NCBI RefSeq assembly: GCF_000346465.2 | Contig: NC_034009.1 | Location: 18,681,606 to 18,745,605 of the forward strand | Source of the DNA: Prunus persica | Lineage: Eukaryota; Streptophyta; Magnoliopsida; Rosales; Rosaceae | Direction: 5' to 3' | Length of the DNA: 64,000 bases | In this document: in pieces, positions 21,048 through 31,328 of the stretch | How the letters are laid out: every line of letters starts with the position of its first letter | Numbering within the stretch: the first letter of the stretch is position 1 | The notes under the pieces: model-generated | The model's input: the letters and a program-made list of their open reading frames with translations, nothing else | Databases searched by the model: none | Told to the model about the DNA's origin: nothing | Made by a program: the position numbers and the translations under genes

Positions 21048-23500
21048 TCAGTTCTTGAGAGGGACAGATTGTTTGCATGTATTTCGGTAGTGGCCCTTCA
21101 CACCACACCTTGAGCATTTTTTTTGCCGGGAGTCCTCTCCTTTGGAAGGTATTCTTTGCATTTTGCGACGGCCCGACATAACCTTACAAACAGGAGGAAG
21201 GATTTTGACATTGTTCAAATGTTCGGGAATAACCCATGTGCCTTTAGGTGGTACAGGATAAATAGATTCAGCATATGCAGTTGCCCATGTAGCTCGTGTA
21301 TAATAAAAAGAGGCAAAGGAGTAGGGGTTCAATTTCAAGTGCCGACATACCGCAATAGCATGCTTGCACGGGAGTTGCTCCAAGTCAAACTTCCTGTACA
21401 TACAACTACGGTTTGCCAAGTGCACCAGACCGTTCAAATCACCATCCAGAGCATTATACTCGACATCATTGATTTTGACCACATTCATCCTTGACGCAGC
21501 GTCTAACCTCTTCCTTAACTTCTGTTCACCCAAATCAGGGCACAATGTAGAATGACATTTCATTGCTAAATCTCGACGTTGACTAAACCAAGTGAGAAGT
21601 AGATTTGTGATTTCATCGATCAAGTGTAGCACCGGAAGCATCCTTGCAAAACGAAGAACTAAATTAACGGACTCCACAATATTCGTTGTCATCACATTAT
21701 ATCGTCGTCCTTCACAGTGGGCCCGAGACCACTTCTGGACGCCTGCACGTAGTAGATAAGTTCGCACTCGCTCATTGTTTATCATCGAGAAGTGACGATA
21801 TTGAACTCCGCTAGACGATAAGACTTCGCTGCCCTTACAAAATACCCCAATATCGGATCCCGTTGCTTCAAGTGAAATGAGGCTTTCATATTGCCCTTCA
21901 AGTGATAAAAGCAAATACCATGGCTTGCCCCAGGAAAAACTCTACACAACCCATATTGTATGCTAACATTGCGATCAGATATGACAACAAGATTCGAGCA
22001 ATCACCAATTGCACAATGTAATTTTCTCAAAAACCACTCCCATGATGCATCCGTCTCCAAATCTCCAATCCCAAAGGCAACAGGATATATGTTGCGATTT
22101 CCGTCAAATACGGTCGCAACAAACAAAACACCTTTATACTTGCACTTCAAATGGGTAGCATCAACAGCAATCACGGGCCGCATTGACGACTTAAATCCTC
22201 GTATGCATGCACCAATTGACATAAAAAAATATAAGAAGTGGTCGGCTGCATCAGTCTGAATGTATGTCAAAGTTCCCGGATTTGTACGCTCCAATTCATA
22301 ACAATAGGAAGGGAGAAGGGGAATACGACTCTTTTGCAGACCCTCTCATTGTTTTGAAAGCTAACTCTCGGCTTCTCCAAGCTGTAGAGTAGCTTATGCT
22401 GACACCAAATTTTTTTTTCACATCTGTCTTTATATCAGCTGCAGTATAAATGCTGCCGCGAATCCTGAATCTCCATTTACCACAGTCAGACCACCAATTC
22501 GCCGTAGCTTGAGGATGGTGACTACTTACAAACCTCGGGTGTAAAACAAAACGTTAAAGAAGTAAGTTAAATAGAGGGAGTAATCCAACTTTATATGCCC
22601 GAACTTTCCAAGGGCAAGGCACCTGCCAACAGCGAACACACAACCGACGCTTCCCAAATTGGACTGTTCTGAACCAAAAGTGGCCTCTAATTGCTGCTAA
22701 ACTGATGGTTTCTAAAAGGGCAATCTTATTTGGATAAACTCGGCCAACCTTCAAATTTGCTTCCCAATTTATGCACGAAAGGCCTCCACCATAACCAATA
22801 TATTCCACACTCTCACCATGCTTCGAATCAACCCGAATTGTATGCATTTCACTCGAACTTGATTGCCAGGGAGGTTCAGATTGCACCTGTCTACACTGCA
22901 CAGTGGAGGGTTCCGCATTGCTGTCCTCATGAGGATGCACAATTGGTGCAGAGTACGGTTCCTCTTCATTGCTAGGTTGATACAAATCAGCAACTATGTT
23001 TTCACCGCTTTCAAAATGAACTTCTTGAACCCAATCACTCCAATTAAAACCATTCCCACCATTTTCAGTTTCATTGTCCGAAATTACCACATTTCTTCGT
23101 TCCACAACAAAGGTAGCAGGAGCATTGCTACTCTCAACGCTTACAATGCCATTGCACCCTTCAATACCATGACCTTCGATATTTTTCAAGCTTGCTACTA
23201 AAGGGGTTACTTTAGAGGCCATAAATCTGTGTTGTACTTGAGAAAATATTGAACATCATCATTGTCTTCAACCCTTATGTGCTTACTGACAGATGCGGAT
23301 ACAGGAACTGAATACTTCAATGTGACACTATATTTCGTGGGCTCTGCATCCATGATCTTATAAATGCGTTGAACAAGGTCGGAAAACGTTACGTTCCGTG
23401 ACACTATTATGCCTTTAGCCTCCCCACCTTCATAGCTCTCAATGTTATCCTTCTTAACCCAACTTCCATTGTAGCATACCAAAATTCCAGCTGTATCCAT
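21048..23500 (-). pseudogene. MuDR-type MULE transposase (mudrA-like), frameshifted
   Basis: Four adjacent minus-strand frames together cover a full transposase. From the N-terminus: a PB1-like domain (MDTAGILVCYNGSW, start at 23500 after a TTTGCAG acceptor), a MuDR N-terminal zinc-binding segment (LCVRCWQVPCPWKVRA), the catalytic core with AVDATHLKCKYKG (first Asp), LVVISDRN (second Asp), the CFYHLKGN step and NIVESVN (Glu), a SWIM finger (LPCKHAIAVCRH) and a CCHC knuckle (CSRCGVKGHYRNTC). Single-base frame changes lie near 23212, in a G run at 22318-22321 and near 21803; frame is also unclear around 22540-22590. In the SWIM finger the usual C-x-C reads C-M-Y, losing a zinc ligand. As read, no full-length transposase is encoded. 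Transcription would start in the right TIR. Confidence 0.87.
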
Positions 23501-24546
23501 TTCTGCAAATAACATAAATAATTACTACACCGATTCATAACACTAAAAAAGAAAAAATTGATGAATAAAAACATACACAACAATCATTCCACTACACATA
23601 TCATCTTCTAAATCCTCAAATCTTCAAACTCAAATTGTAGCTGCTTCAACAAGGAACTTTTATTCCTTTTTGTTTTTTCTCTGATTTTGTACATATCTGT
23701 GGGTTCCAAGTTATTAACAAACTAACATACACATACAATGGCAGAAATATGAACCCTCTAACCCTCCAAGGCTTTTGCACAAATGTAAACACCTTCAACA
23801 AAAGGATCAGGTTGTGATAGAAAACGTATAATGTAGTACAAGCTCAATTACCAAATTCGAAACCAAAACACACAAACTATACTTCTTACCAAAACAAACC
23901 CAGAATGCCAATAAATTCCCCACATTAGCATCTAAATTGAGCCTAACACTAGCCGTATTTACAAATTTTTAGGCCAGACAAAGTTAACATATGATTTTTC
24001 TGTGTGCTGTTATTTTCACCATTATCAAACACATTGCACTACATTATACACGCATTCGGTCAATTTTAAACAAAATTCAAGTTCACCAGACAGATCCCAC
24101 TACAGATAATATCACAAACTATGAATTTCAACATATCATAACTCCTTCAAACTGAAAATTTAAGCTTTTATGCCCTCTGTGGTGAAAAGGGGCTGAACGA
24201 TTTCATAATACACATACACTACCAAACCAATATCATAACTCACATCCGTTCACAACGACGCCGGAAGTCGCCACTTTTGCTTCTCTGTGGACTCGCAGCA
24301 GTCACCTCGATCTGGAGGTCAACAATGGAGGCCGTGCCTTCCGGCTTCGCTGCGCCCAAACTAGGGTCCCAAATTTGAGGACATCTGGGTTATGACGATG
24401 GATGGGTTGCGAACTGGATTGCTCAGTGGCAACATGTCTCGCAACCTGGAGTTCCCCCAATTTTTGCCAACCTTCCAACACAGAGGAGAGAGAGTTTTAG
24501 GAGTTCAGACAAGTTCCCTTTCAGAAAAGGGGTGGCAAAGGGTTGC
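23501..24546 (-). other. 5' leader region of the MULE transposase
   Basis: The acceptor at 23503-23505 (minus-strand CAG) just before the transposase ATG implies a leader intron of up to about 0.75 kb, with the leader exon reaching back toward the right TIR at 24547. No coding potential is seen. Confidence 0.5.
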
Positions 24547-24675
24547 TACATCTGCTTTTATATGGAGGGCAGTTTGGTCATTTCACGTCCACAAGTGATT
24601 ATATCAGAACACAATTTGTAACCTGATCATTTCAGAACACCACTTGTGAAAGGTGATTATATCAGCATATTTCCC
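24547..24675 (-). repeat. Right terminal inverted repeat of the MULE, 58 bp longer than the left
   Basis: Its reverse complement begins GGGAAATATGC and matches the left TIR, except for a 58-bp insertion placed between two copies of TGATATAATCAC. The match ends at GCAGATGTA, as on the left. Confidence 0.92.
24555..24563 (-). promoter_or_regulatory. TATA-box inside the right TIR, facing inward
   Basis: On the minus strand CATATAAAAGCAGA occupies the same position as in the left TIR and would drive the transposase. Confidence 0.55.
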
Positions 24676-24684
24676 ATTGTTATT
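24676..24684. repeat. Right 9-bp target-site duplication of the MULE
   Basis: attgttatt directly follows the terminal TTTCCC of the right TIR and is identical to 9017-9025. Confidence 0.93.
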
Positions 24685-24754
24685 TGCAGACTACTCCTCT
24701 CAGTCTCAAGTTCTAATTCATGGGGTTTGAAAAAAGAAAAAAAAACAACACTTG

Positions 24755-25169
24755 TGTTATAAAATAACCTGGGATATGTGCGAATTTTGAGCTGCACGTA
24801 AAGTAGATGAGACACAGTATTTAACGAGGTTCGGCTACGCCTACGTCCTCGGAGAGCAGCAACAGTAACTTTTCACTATATAATAATATGACTACAATAG
24901 TGTTTACAATATGTGTGACTCACTGAATTTTCTCTCTGCTTACTTACCCTCTTCTTTCCTCTTCTCTCTCTTTCCTCCTTTCCTTTTCTTCTTTCCGTTT
25001 CCTATTTCTTTCTCTCTTCTTCTTTCTCTATTTATAGACATGTTAAATGGCACCCGTGATTCTACAATACACATCCGTGAGTGTGCAGCTGATAAACCTC
25101 CAAATACTTTGCTTAATTTTCTTTGTGGGCCCCATAAATATGGGCTCCACATGTTTCTTCTTTATAACA
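24755..25169 (-). repeat. 3' LTR of the copia element (element orientation)
   Basis: 415 bp, TG...CA termini, directly adjoining the purine tract at 25170. It contains the shared CT-rich segment and a TATTTATAG box. Confidence 0.95.
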
Positions 25170-25178
25170 CTCCCCCTT
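25170..25178 (-). promoter_or_regulatory. Polypurine tract of the copia element
   Basis: On the minus strand AAGGGGGAG sits immediately upstream of the 3' LTR, where plus-strand DNA synthesis is primed in retrotransposition. Confidence 0.8.
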
Positions 25179-25287
25179 GGAGACCACATGTCCCTAGATT
25201 GGTTGCCTCATTAAAACCTTGCTTGGAAAAACTTGTGGGAAAAAACCTAAGCGAAGGAAAAAGAGTACAACGTGCATATGTCCTATG

Positions 25288-28200
25288 TTAGAGGACTTTT
25301 GAATGCTCCCCCTGATTTTGCATGCTCGAACTTGATTGCTTGCAGAGTTGTCGTAATCCGATGCCATGCACTAACTTTTGGAATGTACATTTCGGCAATG
25401 ATTTAGTGAAGAGATCTGCCAGGTTATCACTTGAACGGATTTGTCTGACTTTGATTTCTTGACTCTTCTGGAGCTCATGTGTATAGAAAAAATTTGGTGA
25501 TATGTGCTTGGTCCTGTCACCCTTAATATATCCTCCTGTGATCTGAGCAATACAAGCTGCATTGTCCTCATTCAGAATTGTTGGAGTGTCTGTTGTTGAG
25601 GGTATGGCACATGTGCTTCAGATGTGATGGATTACCGACCTTAACCAAACGCATTCACGACTGGCTTCATGGAGGGCAAGGATTTCTGAGTGATTAGAAG
25701 ATGTGGCCACTAATGTTTGTTTTGTTGAGCGCCATGAGATCGCAGTTCCTCCACATGTAAATACATACCCAGTCTGTGATCGTCCTTGATGTGGATCAGA
25801 GAGATATCCTGCATCAGCATAACCAATAATACTCTGGGCATTGGTCGCTTCACTGGAATAGAATAACCCCATGTCTGTTGTCCCACGAAGGTATCGTAGA
25901 ACATGTTTGATGCCGGTCCAGTGTCGCCTTGTTGGAGCAGAACTGTACCTTGCTAACAGATTTACTGAGAATGATATGTCTGGTCTGGTACATTGTGCTA
26001 GGTACAATAAGGCACTTATTGCACTAAGATATGGTACTTCTGGACCAAGGACCATTTCATCATTCTCTTTTGGACGATATGGGTCTTTCTTAGTGTCAAG
26101 CGATCGAACGACCATTGGAGTGCTAAGTGGATGGGCTTTATCCATGCCAAACCGTTCCAATACTTTCTCAGTATAAGTTGATTGATGCACCAAAATTCCA
26201 TTAGCACTGTGCTCAATCTGCAAGCCAAGACAATATTTTGTCTTTCCAAGGTCCTTCATCTCAAACTCACGTTTGAGATAATCAACAGTCTTTTGAAGCT
26301 CTTCAGAAGTTCCAATTAGATTCATGTCGTCGACATATACTGCCACTATCGCAAATCCAGACTCTGATTTCTTAATAAACACACATGGGCAAATAGGATC
26401 ATTTGTGTATCCTTCCTTCAGTAAATACTTACTGAGACGATTGTACCACATTCGTCCAGATTGTTTTAGCCCATATAATGATTTTCTCAATTTAACTGAG
26501 AACATGTCCCGTGGTTTGTTTCTGGCTGCTTCAGGCAACCTGAATCCTTCTGGAACTTTCATGTATATATCTGTATCCAATTCTCCATACAAATATGCGG
26601 TAATGACATCTATGAGTCTCATTTCAAGTTTTTCTGAAACCGCCAAACTTATTAGGTAACGGAATGTAATTGTGTCCATTACTGGAGAGTACGTTTCCAC
26701 ATAATCAATTCCAGGCCTTTGTGAAAAACCTTGCGCAACGAGTCGCGCTTTATACCTTGAGATCTCATTTTTCTCATTGCGCTTTCTTGTAAATACCCAC
26801 TTGTAACCTACAGGGTTCACATTGGGTGGAGTTGGACTAATATGTCCAAAAACACTCCTTTTTTCCAAAGAATTTAATTCTGCCTGGATTGCATCTTTCC
26901 ACTTGGGCCAATCTTGCCTCTGTGTACATTCATTAATAGAGCACGGCTCAATATCACCATCTTTTATGATCTCAGCAGCCACTGAGAATGCAAATATATC
27001 ATCGATGATCATCTCATTTCTACTCCACAATTCATCAGTGGACGTATAATTTATGGAGATTTCTTGACTTTCATGTACGGTTGCCACTCCATGGGCACTT
27101 GTCTCACCAATGACGTTTTCCTTGTCAAGAAGTACCTGTCCCTCTTTGGGGGCATTTGAATTATGAATTGTGGGCTCTCTATTTATTTCATTTGGATTCA
27201 TTTTGTCCATCAACTTCCTCTTTCGAGGAATTGAATCCTTTGAGCCTAGTGGTCTGCCACGTTTTAGGCGTGCAGCAGATGAACCATTTGCTGGGACATT
27301 GCTTTGTCCATTATGGACATCAATCCGTGCGGGTGCATTTGCAGCTGGGATATGAGATTTCGTCACCTTTGCGGCATCATTAAATGCATCTGGCATCTGA
27401 TTGGCAATACTTTGGAGGTGAACGATCCTTCTCACTTCGTTTTCGCATTGAGCAGTATGAGGATCGAGATGAGACAATGTGGATACATTCCAGGATAATT
27501 CATGTCGTTTTTCAGGAATGAGTTTGCCTTGTTCTTTAGACACAGATTTTTCTCCCCCTAATGGTGGGAAGATTGTCTCATCAAAATCACAATCCGCAAA
27601 TCGTGCGGTAAAAATATCACCCGTCAGGGGTGCCAAGTATCTGATGATAGATGATGAATCAAAACCAACATAAATTCCCAATTTGCGTTGAGGGCCTATC
27701 TTAGTACGTTGCGGTGGTGCAATGGGCACATATACCGCACACCCAAAAATTCTTAAATGTGAAATGTTTGGTTGATTTCCCAATACGAGTTGTATTGGAG
27801 AACATTGATTGTTGGTGACGGGCCTCAATCGCACAAGCGATGCTGCATGTAAAATGGCATATCCCCAAGCAGAAACTGGCAACTTTGTTTTCATTAGCAA
27901 AGTGCGTGCTATCAATTGAAGGCGTTTAATTAAAGCTTCTGCCAAGCCATTTTGAGTATGCACATGGGGAACAGGATGTTCAATATCAATGCCTAGTGAC
28001 ATGCAGTAGTCATCAAAAGTCTGAGATGTAAATTCACCAGCATTATCGAGTCTGATTGACTTAATGGGATAATCTGGGAATTGGGCTCGTAATTTAATTA
28101 TCTGAGCCAAAAGCCTAGCAAATGCCATATTCCGAGTAGATAAAAGACAAACATGTGACCATCGGGTAGATGCGTCTACCAAGACCATAAAGTACCGAAA

Positions 28201-28914
28201 TGGTCCACATGGGGGATGAATGGGTCCACAAATGTCCCCTTGAATTCTCTGCAAAAATGATGGAGACTCAACATCAACCTTTGGTTGTGATGGTCTGATC
28301 ACCAACTTCCCTTGTGAACAAGCTTGGCAAAAGATGTCGCTTGATAACATAATGTGTTTAGTCAACAAGGGATGTCCTTTAGAGTTGGTGATGATCCTGC
28401 GCATCATGGTGGATCCAGGATGACCCAACCTGTCATGCCAAAGCTTAAAAGCATTTGAGTCAGTGGACTCTTGGTCCATGACACTATGTGCCTCAATTGT
28501 CCGTATGGTTGTGTAATACAACCCTGATGAGAGCTCACAAAGCTTTTCCAGTATACGCTTTTGAGTATCACTGGAGGTAATACAAAGATATTCCATGTTT
28601 TCCTCTTTCTTTGTTTCAACATGGTAGCCATTCAAACGTATATCTTTGAAACTCAACAGATTCCTTCTGGAGTTAGATGAATACAAAGCATATGGAATGG
28701 ACAGTATTGTTCCATTCGGTAACATAATTTGGGCTATTCCTGAACCTTCAATCAGATCTGCAGGACCTGATATGGTTGTTACCTTTGCTTTTGTAAGCAT
28801 TAATTTTGAGAAATACTTCCGATCTTGAAGGATCGTATGAGTAGTTGCGCTGTCTGCGAGACAAATATCTCTGCCATAGCCTTTGTTTTGAGGGCATCCA
28901 TAATTTGCATCCAT
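25288..28914 (-). pseudogene. Copia pol polyprotein with one premature stop
   Basis: The frame from 28914 runs 1,098 codons to TGA at 25620-25618, then stays open in the same frame to TAA at 25290-25288, another 109 codons. Domains in order: aspartic protease (LADSATTHTIL), GAG-pre-integrase (LWHDRLGHPG), integrase (GDICGPI, RLDNAGEF), reverse transcriptase (WVFTRKRN, VETYSPV, catalytic YVDD in VAVYVDDMNL) and RNase H (GYADAGYLSD, ATSSNHSEI). The stop falls late in RNase H, before the usual EDNAACIAQI segment, so the missing tail carries RNase H residues. Everything upstream looks undamaged. The protein would be made as part of a Gag-Pol product or from a spliced RNA. Mobility by its own enzyme is doubtful unless the stop is read through. 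Confidence 0.9.
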
Positions 28915-29030
28915 GCCACCAAATAAGTAAAATAAGCTGAATTAATAAAGAAGAAAACATTACCACTTTTATTGGATTGAAATTTAAACAACACTTCAGC
29001 TAATACAAATAGTATATTAAGGAATTTAAT

Positions 29031-30083
29031 CTAATTCGGACACATACCTTCATTCCCTCTTTCAGTAACAAAATCAGAAACATCTAGATGCGTCTTGTTT
29101 AGCTGACGTGATATTTCTGATGAGCCATCTGTGGCTGGCGGAGCATGATCAATGTAATTTATCTCCACTTTCCTGTTCTTAAGTGAAGCTTGATAGAGAT
29201 CCGCCAAATGCCTGGGCGTACGACATGCGCGCACCCAATGTCCCTTTGCACCACATCTGTGACAAGGGCTTTCAACATTTCTAGGCACATGGCTCATCTG
29301 TGCCTTTCCCTTATTACGGGATGCATTTTTGTCATTCGTGGATGGACCGCTCCTTGGACCTAAACCCTCTGAACGAGCACCACGATTTTTTCTACTTCCT
29401 TGCCAGTGGCCACGCTTGCCCCCTCGCCCACGTTTGTGGATACTGCCACGAGATGAAGTGGCATTCACTTCCTGAGATGCAGCATTTATTTCAGGAAGTG
29501 GTGCTGAGCCCGTTGGGCGAGATTGGTGATTCTTTAATAAGAGCTCATTATTCTGCTCAGCTAACAAAAGGCAAGATACAAGTTTCGAGTACTTCTTGAA
29601 ACCGCTATGTCTGTATTGCTGCTGAAGGAGGACATTTGAAGCATGAAAAGTGCTCAGAGTTTTTTCGAGCATATCCTCATCAGATATATTTTCCCCACAT
29701 AGCCTCATTAATGAGGTAATTCTGTGCATAGCAGAGTTATACTCGGACACTGACTTGAAATCTTGAAATCTCAAGTGGGTCCATTCGTATCTAGCTCTTG
29801 GGAGAGTCACCGTCTTCTGGTGATCGTATCTTTCACCTAGAGCTTTCCACAGAACCAACGGTTCATCAACCACCACATATTCGCTCTTCAGCGCTTCATG
29901 GATGTGGCGGCGAAGAAAGATCATGGCCTTCGCATTCTCTTCAGGCGAAGCATCATTCTCATCTACAATTGTTTGTCCGAGGCCATTGGCTCGTAGATGA
30001 ATTTTGGCATCCAGGACCCATGATAAATAGTTGTCCCCGGAAAGGTCCAAGGCAGCAAACTCTAGTTTTGCCACATTTGCCAT
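29031..30083 (-). CDS. Copia Gag protein
   Basis: The start is placed at ATG 30083 (MANVAKLEFAALDLSGDNYL), which is the usual copia Gag beginning; the frame is open further upstream but that part looks like leader. 350 residues. It has the retrotransposon gag core (WKALGERYDHQKTVTLPRAR), a Gly/Arg-rich RNA-binding stretch, and a CCHC knuckle (CHRCGAKGHWVRAC). It forms the virus-like particle that packages element RNA. It ends 116 bp before the pol frame, with a GTATGT donor-like site just before the stop and a TTAATTCAG acceptor-like site before pol, suggesting Gag and Pol may be separated by splicing. No lesion seen. Confidence 0.88.
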   Translation of the reverse strand: MANVAKLEFAALDLSGDNYLSWVLDAKIHLRANGLGQTIVDENDASPEENAKAMIFLRRHIHEALKSEYVVVDEPLVLWKALGERYDHQKTVTLPRARYEWTHLRFQDFKSVSEYNSAMHRITSLMRLCGENISDEDMLEKTLSTFHASNVLLQQQYRHSGFKKYSKLVSCLLLAEQNNELLLKNHQSRPTGSAPLPEINAASQEVNATSSRGSIHKRGRGGKRGHWQGSRKNRGARSEGLGPRSGPSTNDKNASRNKGKAQMSHVPRNVESPCHRCGAKGHWVRACRTPRHLADLYQASLKNRKVEINYIDHAPPATDGSSEISRQLNKTHLDVSDFVTERGNEGMCPN

Positions 30084-30588
30084 CCAAAACTTTAGGCTCG
30101 AGATCTGGAATATTAAGCCACTTATTAATAGGAATTTCAGGTCTTCATTATTCAGGTATATTAATTGATGATAAAAGTAAAGTGTTATGAATTTGCTGGT
30201 ATGGACGATAAACCCGCACCATACCTTAAATGTGCGGTAAAGTAAATGTGCTTGTATGGGCACTAATTCTGCTCCATACATTTAAATAAAAGTAAAGGCG
30301 TGGACGATAAACCCGCACCACCCTTTAAATAAATATTACCGTATGGGTAAAAAGCCTACACCATACCATAAATAAAATTAAATGTGGGGTTAAAACCACC
30401 ACCGAATAAAATAAGAAAAAAAAAAGTTAGTATTAGTAACGGTCTTCCACTGATAATATGTTTAGTATTACCAAGGGTCCATTTTTGTTAATGGTTAGTA
30501 ATAGAGAAGCAGATAAATATAGTATATTATATAGTGTTGAGTTGGAAAAATTTCAGAAATAAAAGGAGAGACTATCGTGCTGATAACG
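30084..30588 (-). other. Copia 5' leader with degenerate tandem motif
   Basis: Between the 5' LTR and Gag, the words ATGGACGATAAACCCGCACCA and TTTAAAT recur three to four times in 30190-30400, spaced about 60-110 bp. The region next to the LTR (minus strand CGTTATCAGCACGATAG) is where the primer-binding site should lie, but it is not the usual initiator-Met sequence. The upstream end of the Gag-frame ORF also falls here. Confidence 0.5.
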
Positions 30589-31003
30589 TGTTATAAAATA
30601 ACCTGGGATATGTGCGAATTTTGAGCTGCACGTAAAGTAGATGAGACACAGTATTTAACGAGGTTCGGCTACGCCTACGTCCTCGGAGAGCAGCAACAGT
30701 AACTTTTCACTATATAATAATATGACTACAATAGTGTTTACAATATGTGTGACTCACTGAATTTTCTCTCTGCTTACTTACCCTCTTCTTTCCTCTTCTC
30801 TCTCTTTCCTCCTTTCCTTTTCTTCTTTCCGTTTCCTATTTCTTTCTCTCTTCTTCTTTCTCTATTTATAGACATGTTAAATGGCACCCGTGATTCTACA
30901 ATACACATCCGTGAGTGTGCAGCTGATAAACCTCCAAATACTTTGCTTAATTTTCTTTGTGGGCCCCATAAATGTGGGCTCCACATGTTTCTTCTTTACA
31001 ACA
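30589..31003 (-). repeat. 5' LTR of the copia element (element orientation)
   Basis: 415 bp, identical to 24755-25169 except for two transitions. TG...CA termini. Confidence 0.95.
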
Positions 31004-31008
31004 ACTTG

Positions 31009-31328
31009 TTTGATTTTTTTTGTTTTTTGTTTTTTGTTTTTTGTTTTTGCTAAAATAAAGAGGGAAAAGAAGGAGAACGGAAGTGAGTGTGAGAGTGAAG
31101 ATGAGATTGAGAGGGAATATTAAGGGGGAAGATTGAAGAGATTAGTAACAAAAGTGAAAACAAAAACAAAAAATTGAAATCTATTTGAAATTGTTTTCAC
31201 TTTCAAGTTTTTGTTTTTATTTTTGTTGCTCCTCTCTCCCATCATTTCCTCTCAATCTTATCGTCACTCTTATTTTCCTCTTACTCTAACACAAAAAAAT
31301 GAAAACTAAAATGGCTATCAAACAGGCC
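31009..31328. repeat. Fold-back, MITE-like fragment cut by the copia insertion
   Basis: Stretches such as GTGAAAACAAAAACAAAAAA near 31156 and CAAGTTTTTGTTTTTATTTTTG near 31205 can pair, and the right end (reverse complement GGGCCTGTTTGATAGCC) resembles TGTTTGATTTTTT at the left and is followed by TTA. The left end seems to have been the copia target, so its boundary is lost. Family assignment (PIF/Tourist-like) is weak. Confidence 0.35.

Larger units (their letters stand above)
9026..24675. mobile_element. Complete multi-gene Mutator-like element (MULE), 15,650 bp
   Basis: Both ends begin GGGAAATATGC reading inward, continue into long terminal inverted repeats, and are flanked by the identical 9-bp direct repeat attgttatt. 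Inside are a MuDR-type transposase (minus, 21048-23500), a DUF1985/Ulp1-like C48 peptidase gene (plus, 10672-14232), a GRF zinc-finger protein (minus, 15580-16122) and two related small genes facing away from each other (17114-17640 minus, 18794-19393 plus). MULEs carrying Ulp1-like genes are known in Arabidopsis, rice and melon, so this belongs to that group. Size is large for a MULE. The perfect duplication implies a fairly recent insertion, yet several genes are broken, so it may have been mobilised by transposase supplied in trans. Confidence 0.93.
24755..31003 (-). mobile_element. Young Ty1/copia LTR retrotransposon, 6,249 bp
   Basis: Two 415-bp LTRs (24755-25169 and 30589-31003) begin TGTTATAAAATAACC and end in AACA. 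They are flanked by the 5-bp duplication acttg (24750-24754 and 31004-31008). Gag and pol lie between them on the minus strand. The LTRs differ at only two sites, both transitions (A/G at 25140, T/C at 25165 region), so the insertion is very recent. Pol has the order protease, integrase, reverse transcriptase, RNase H that defines copia. A single stop codon truncates the RNase H end. A relative of the same family, much older, lies at 52848. Confidence 0.95.
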
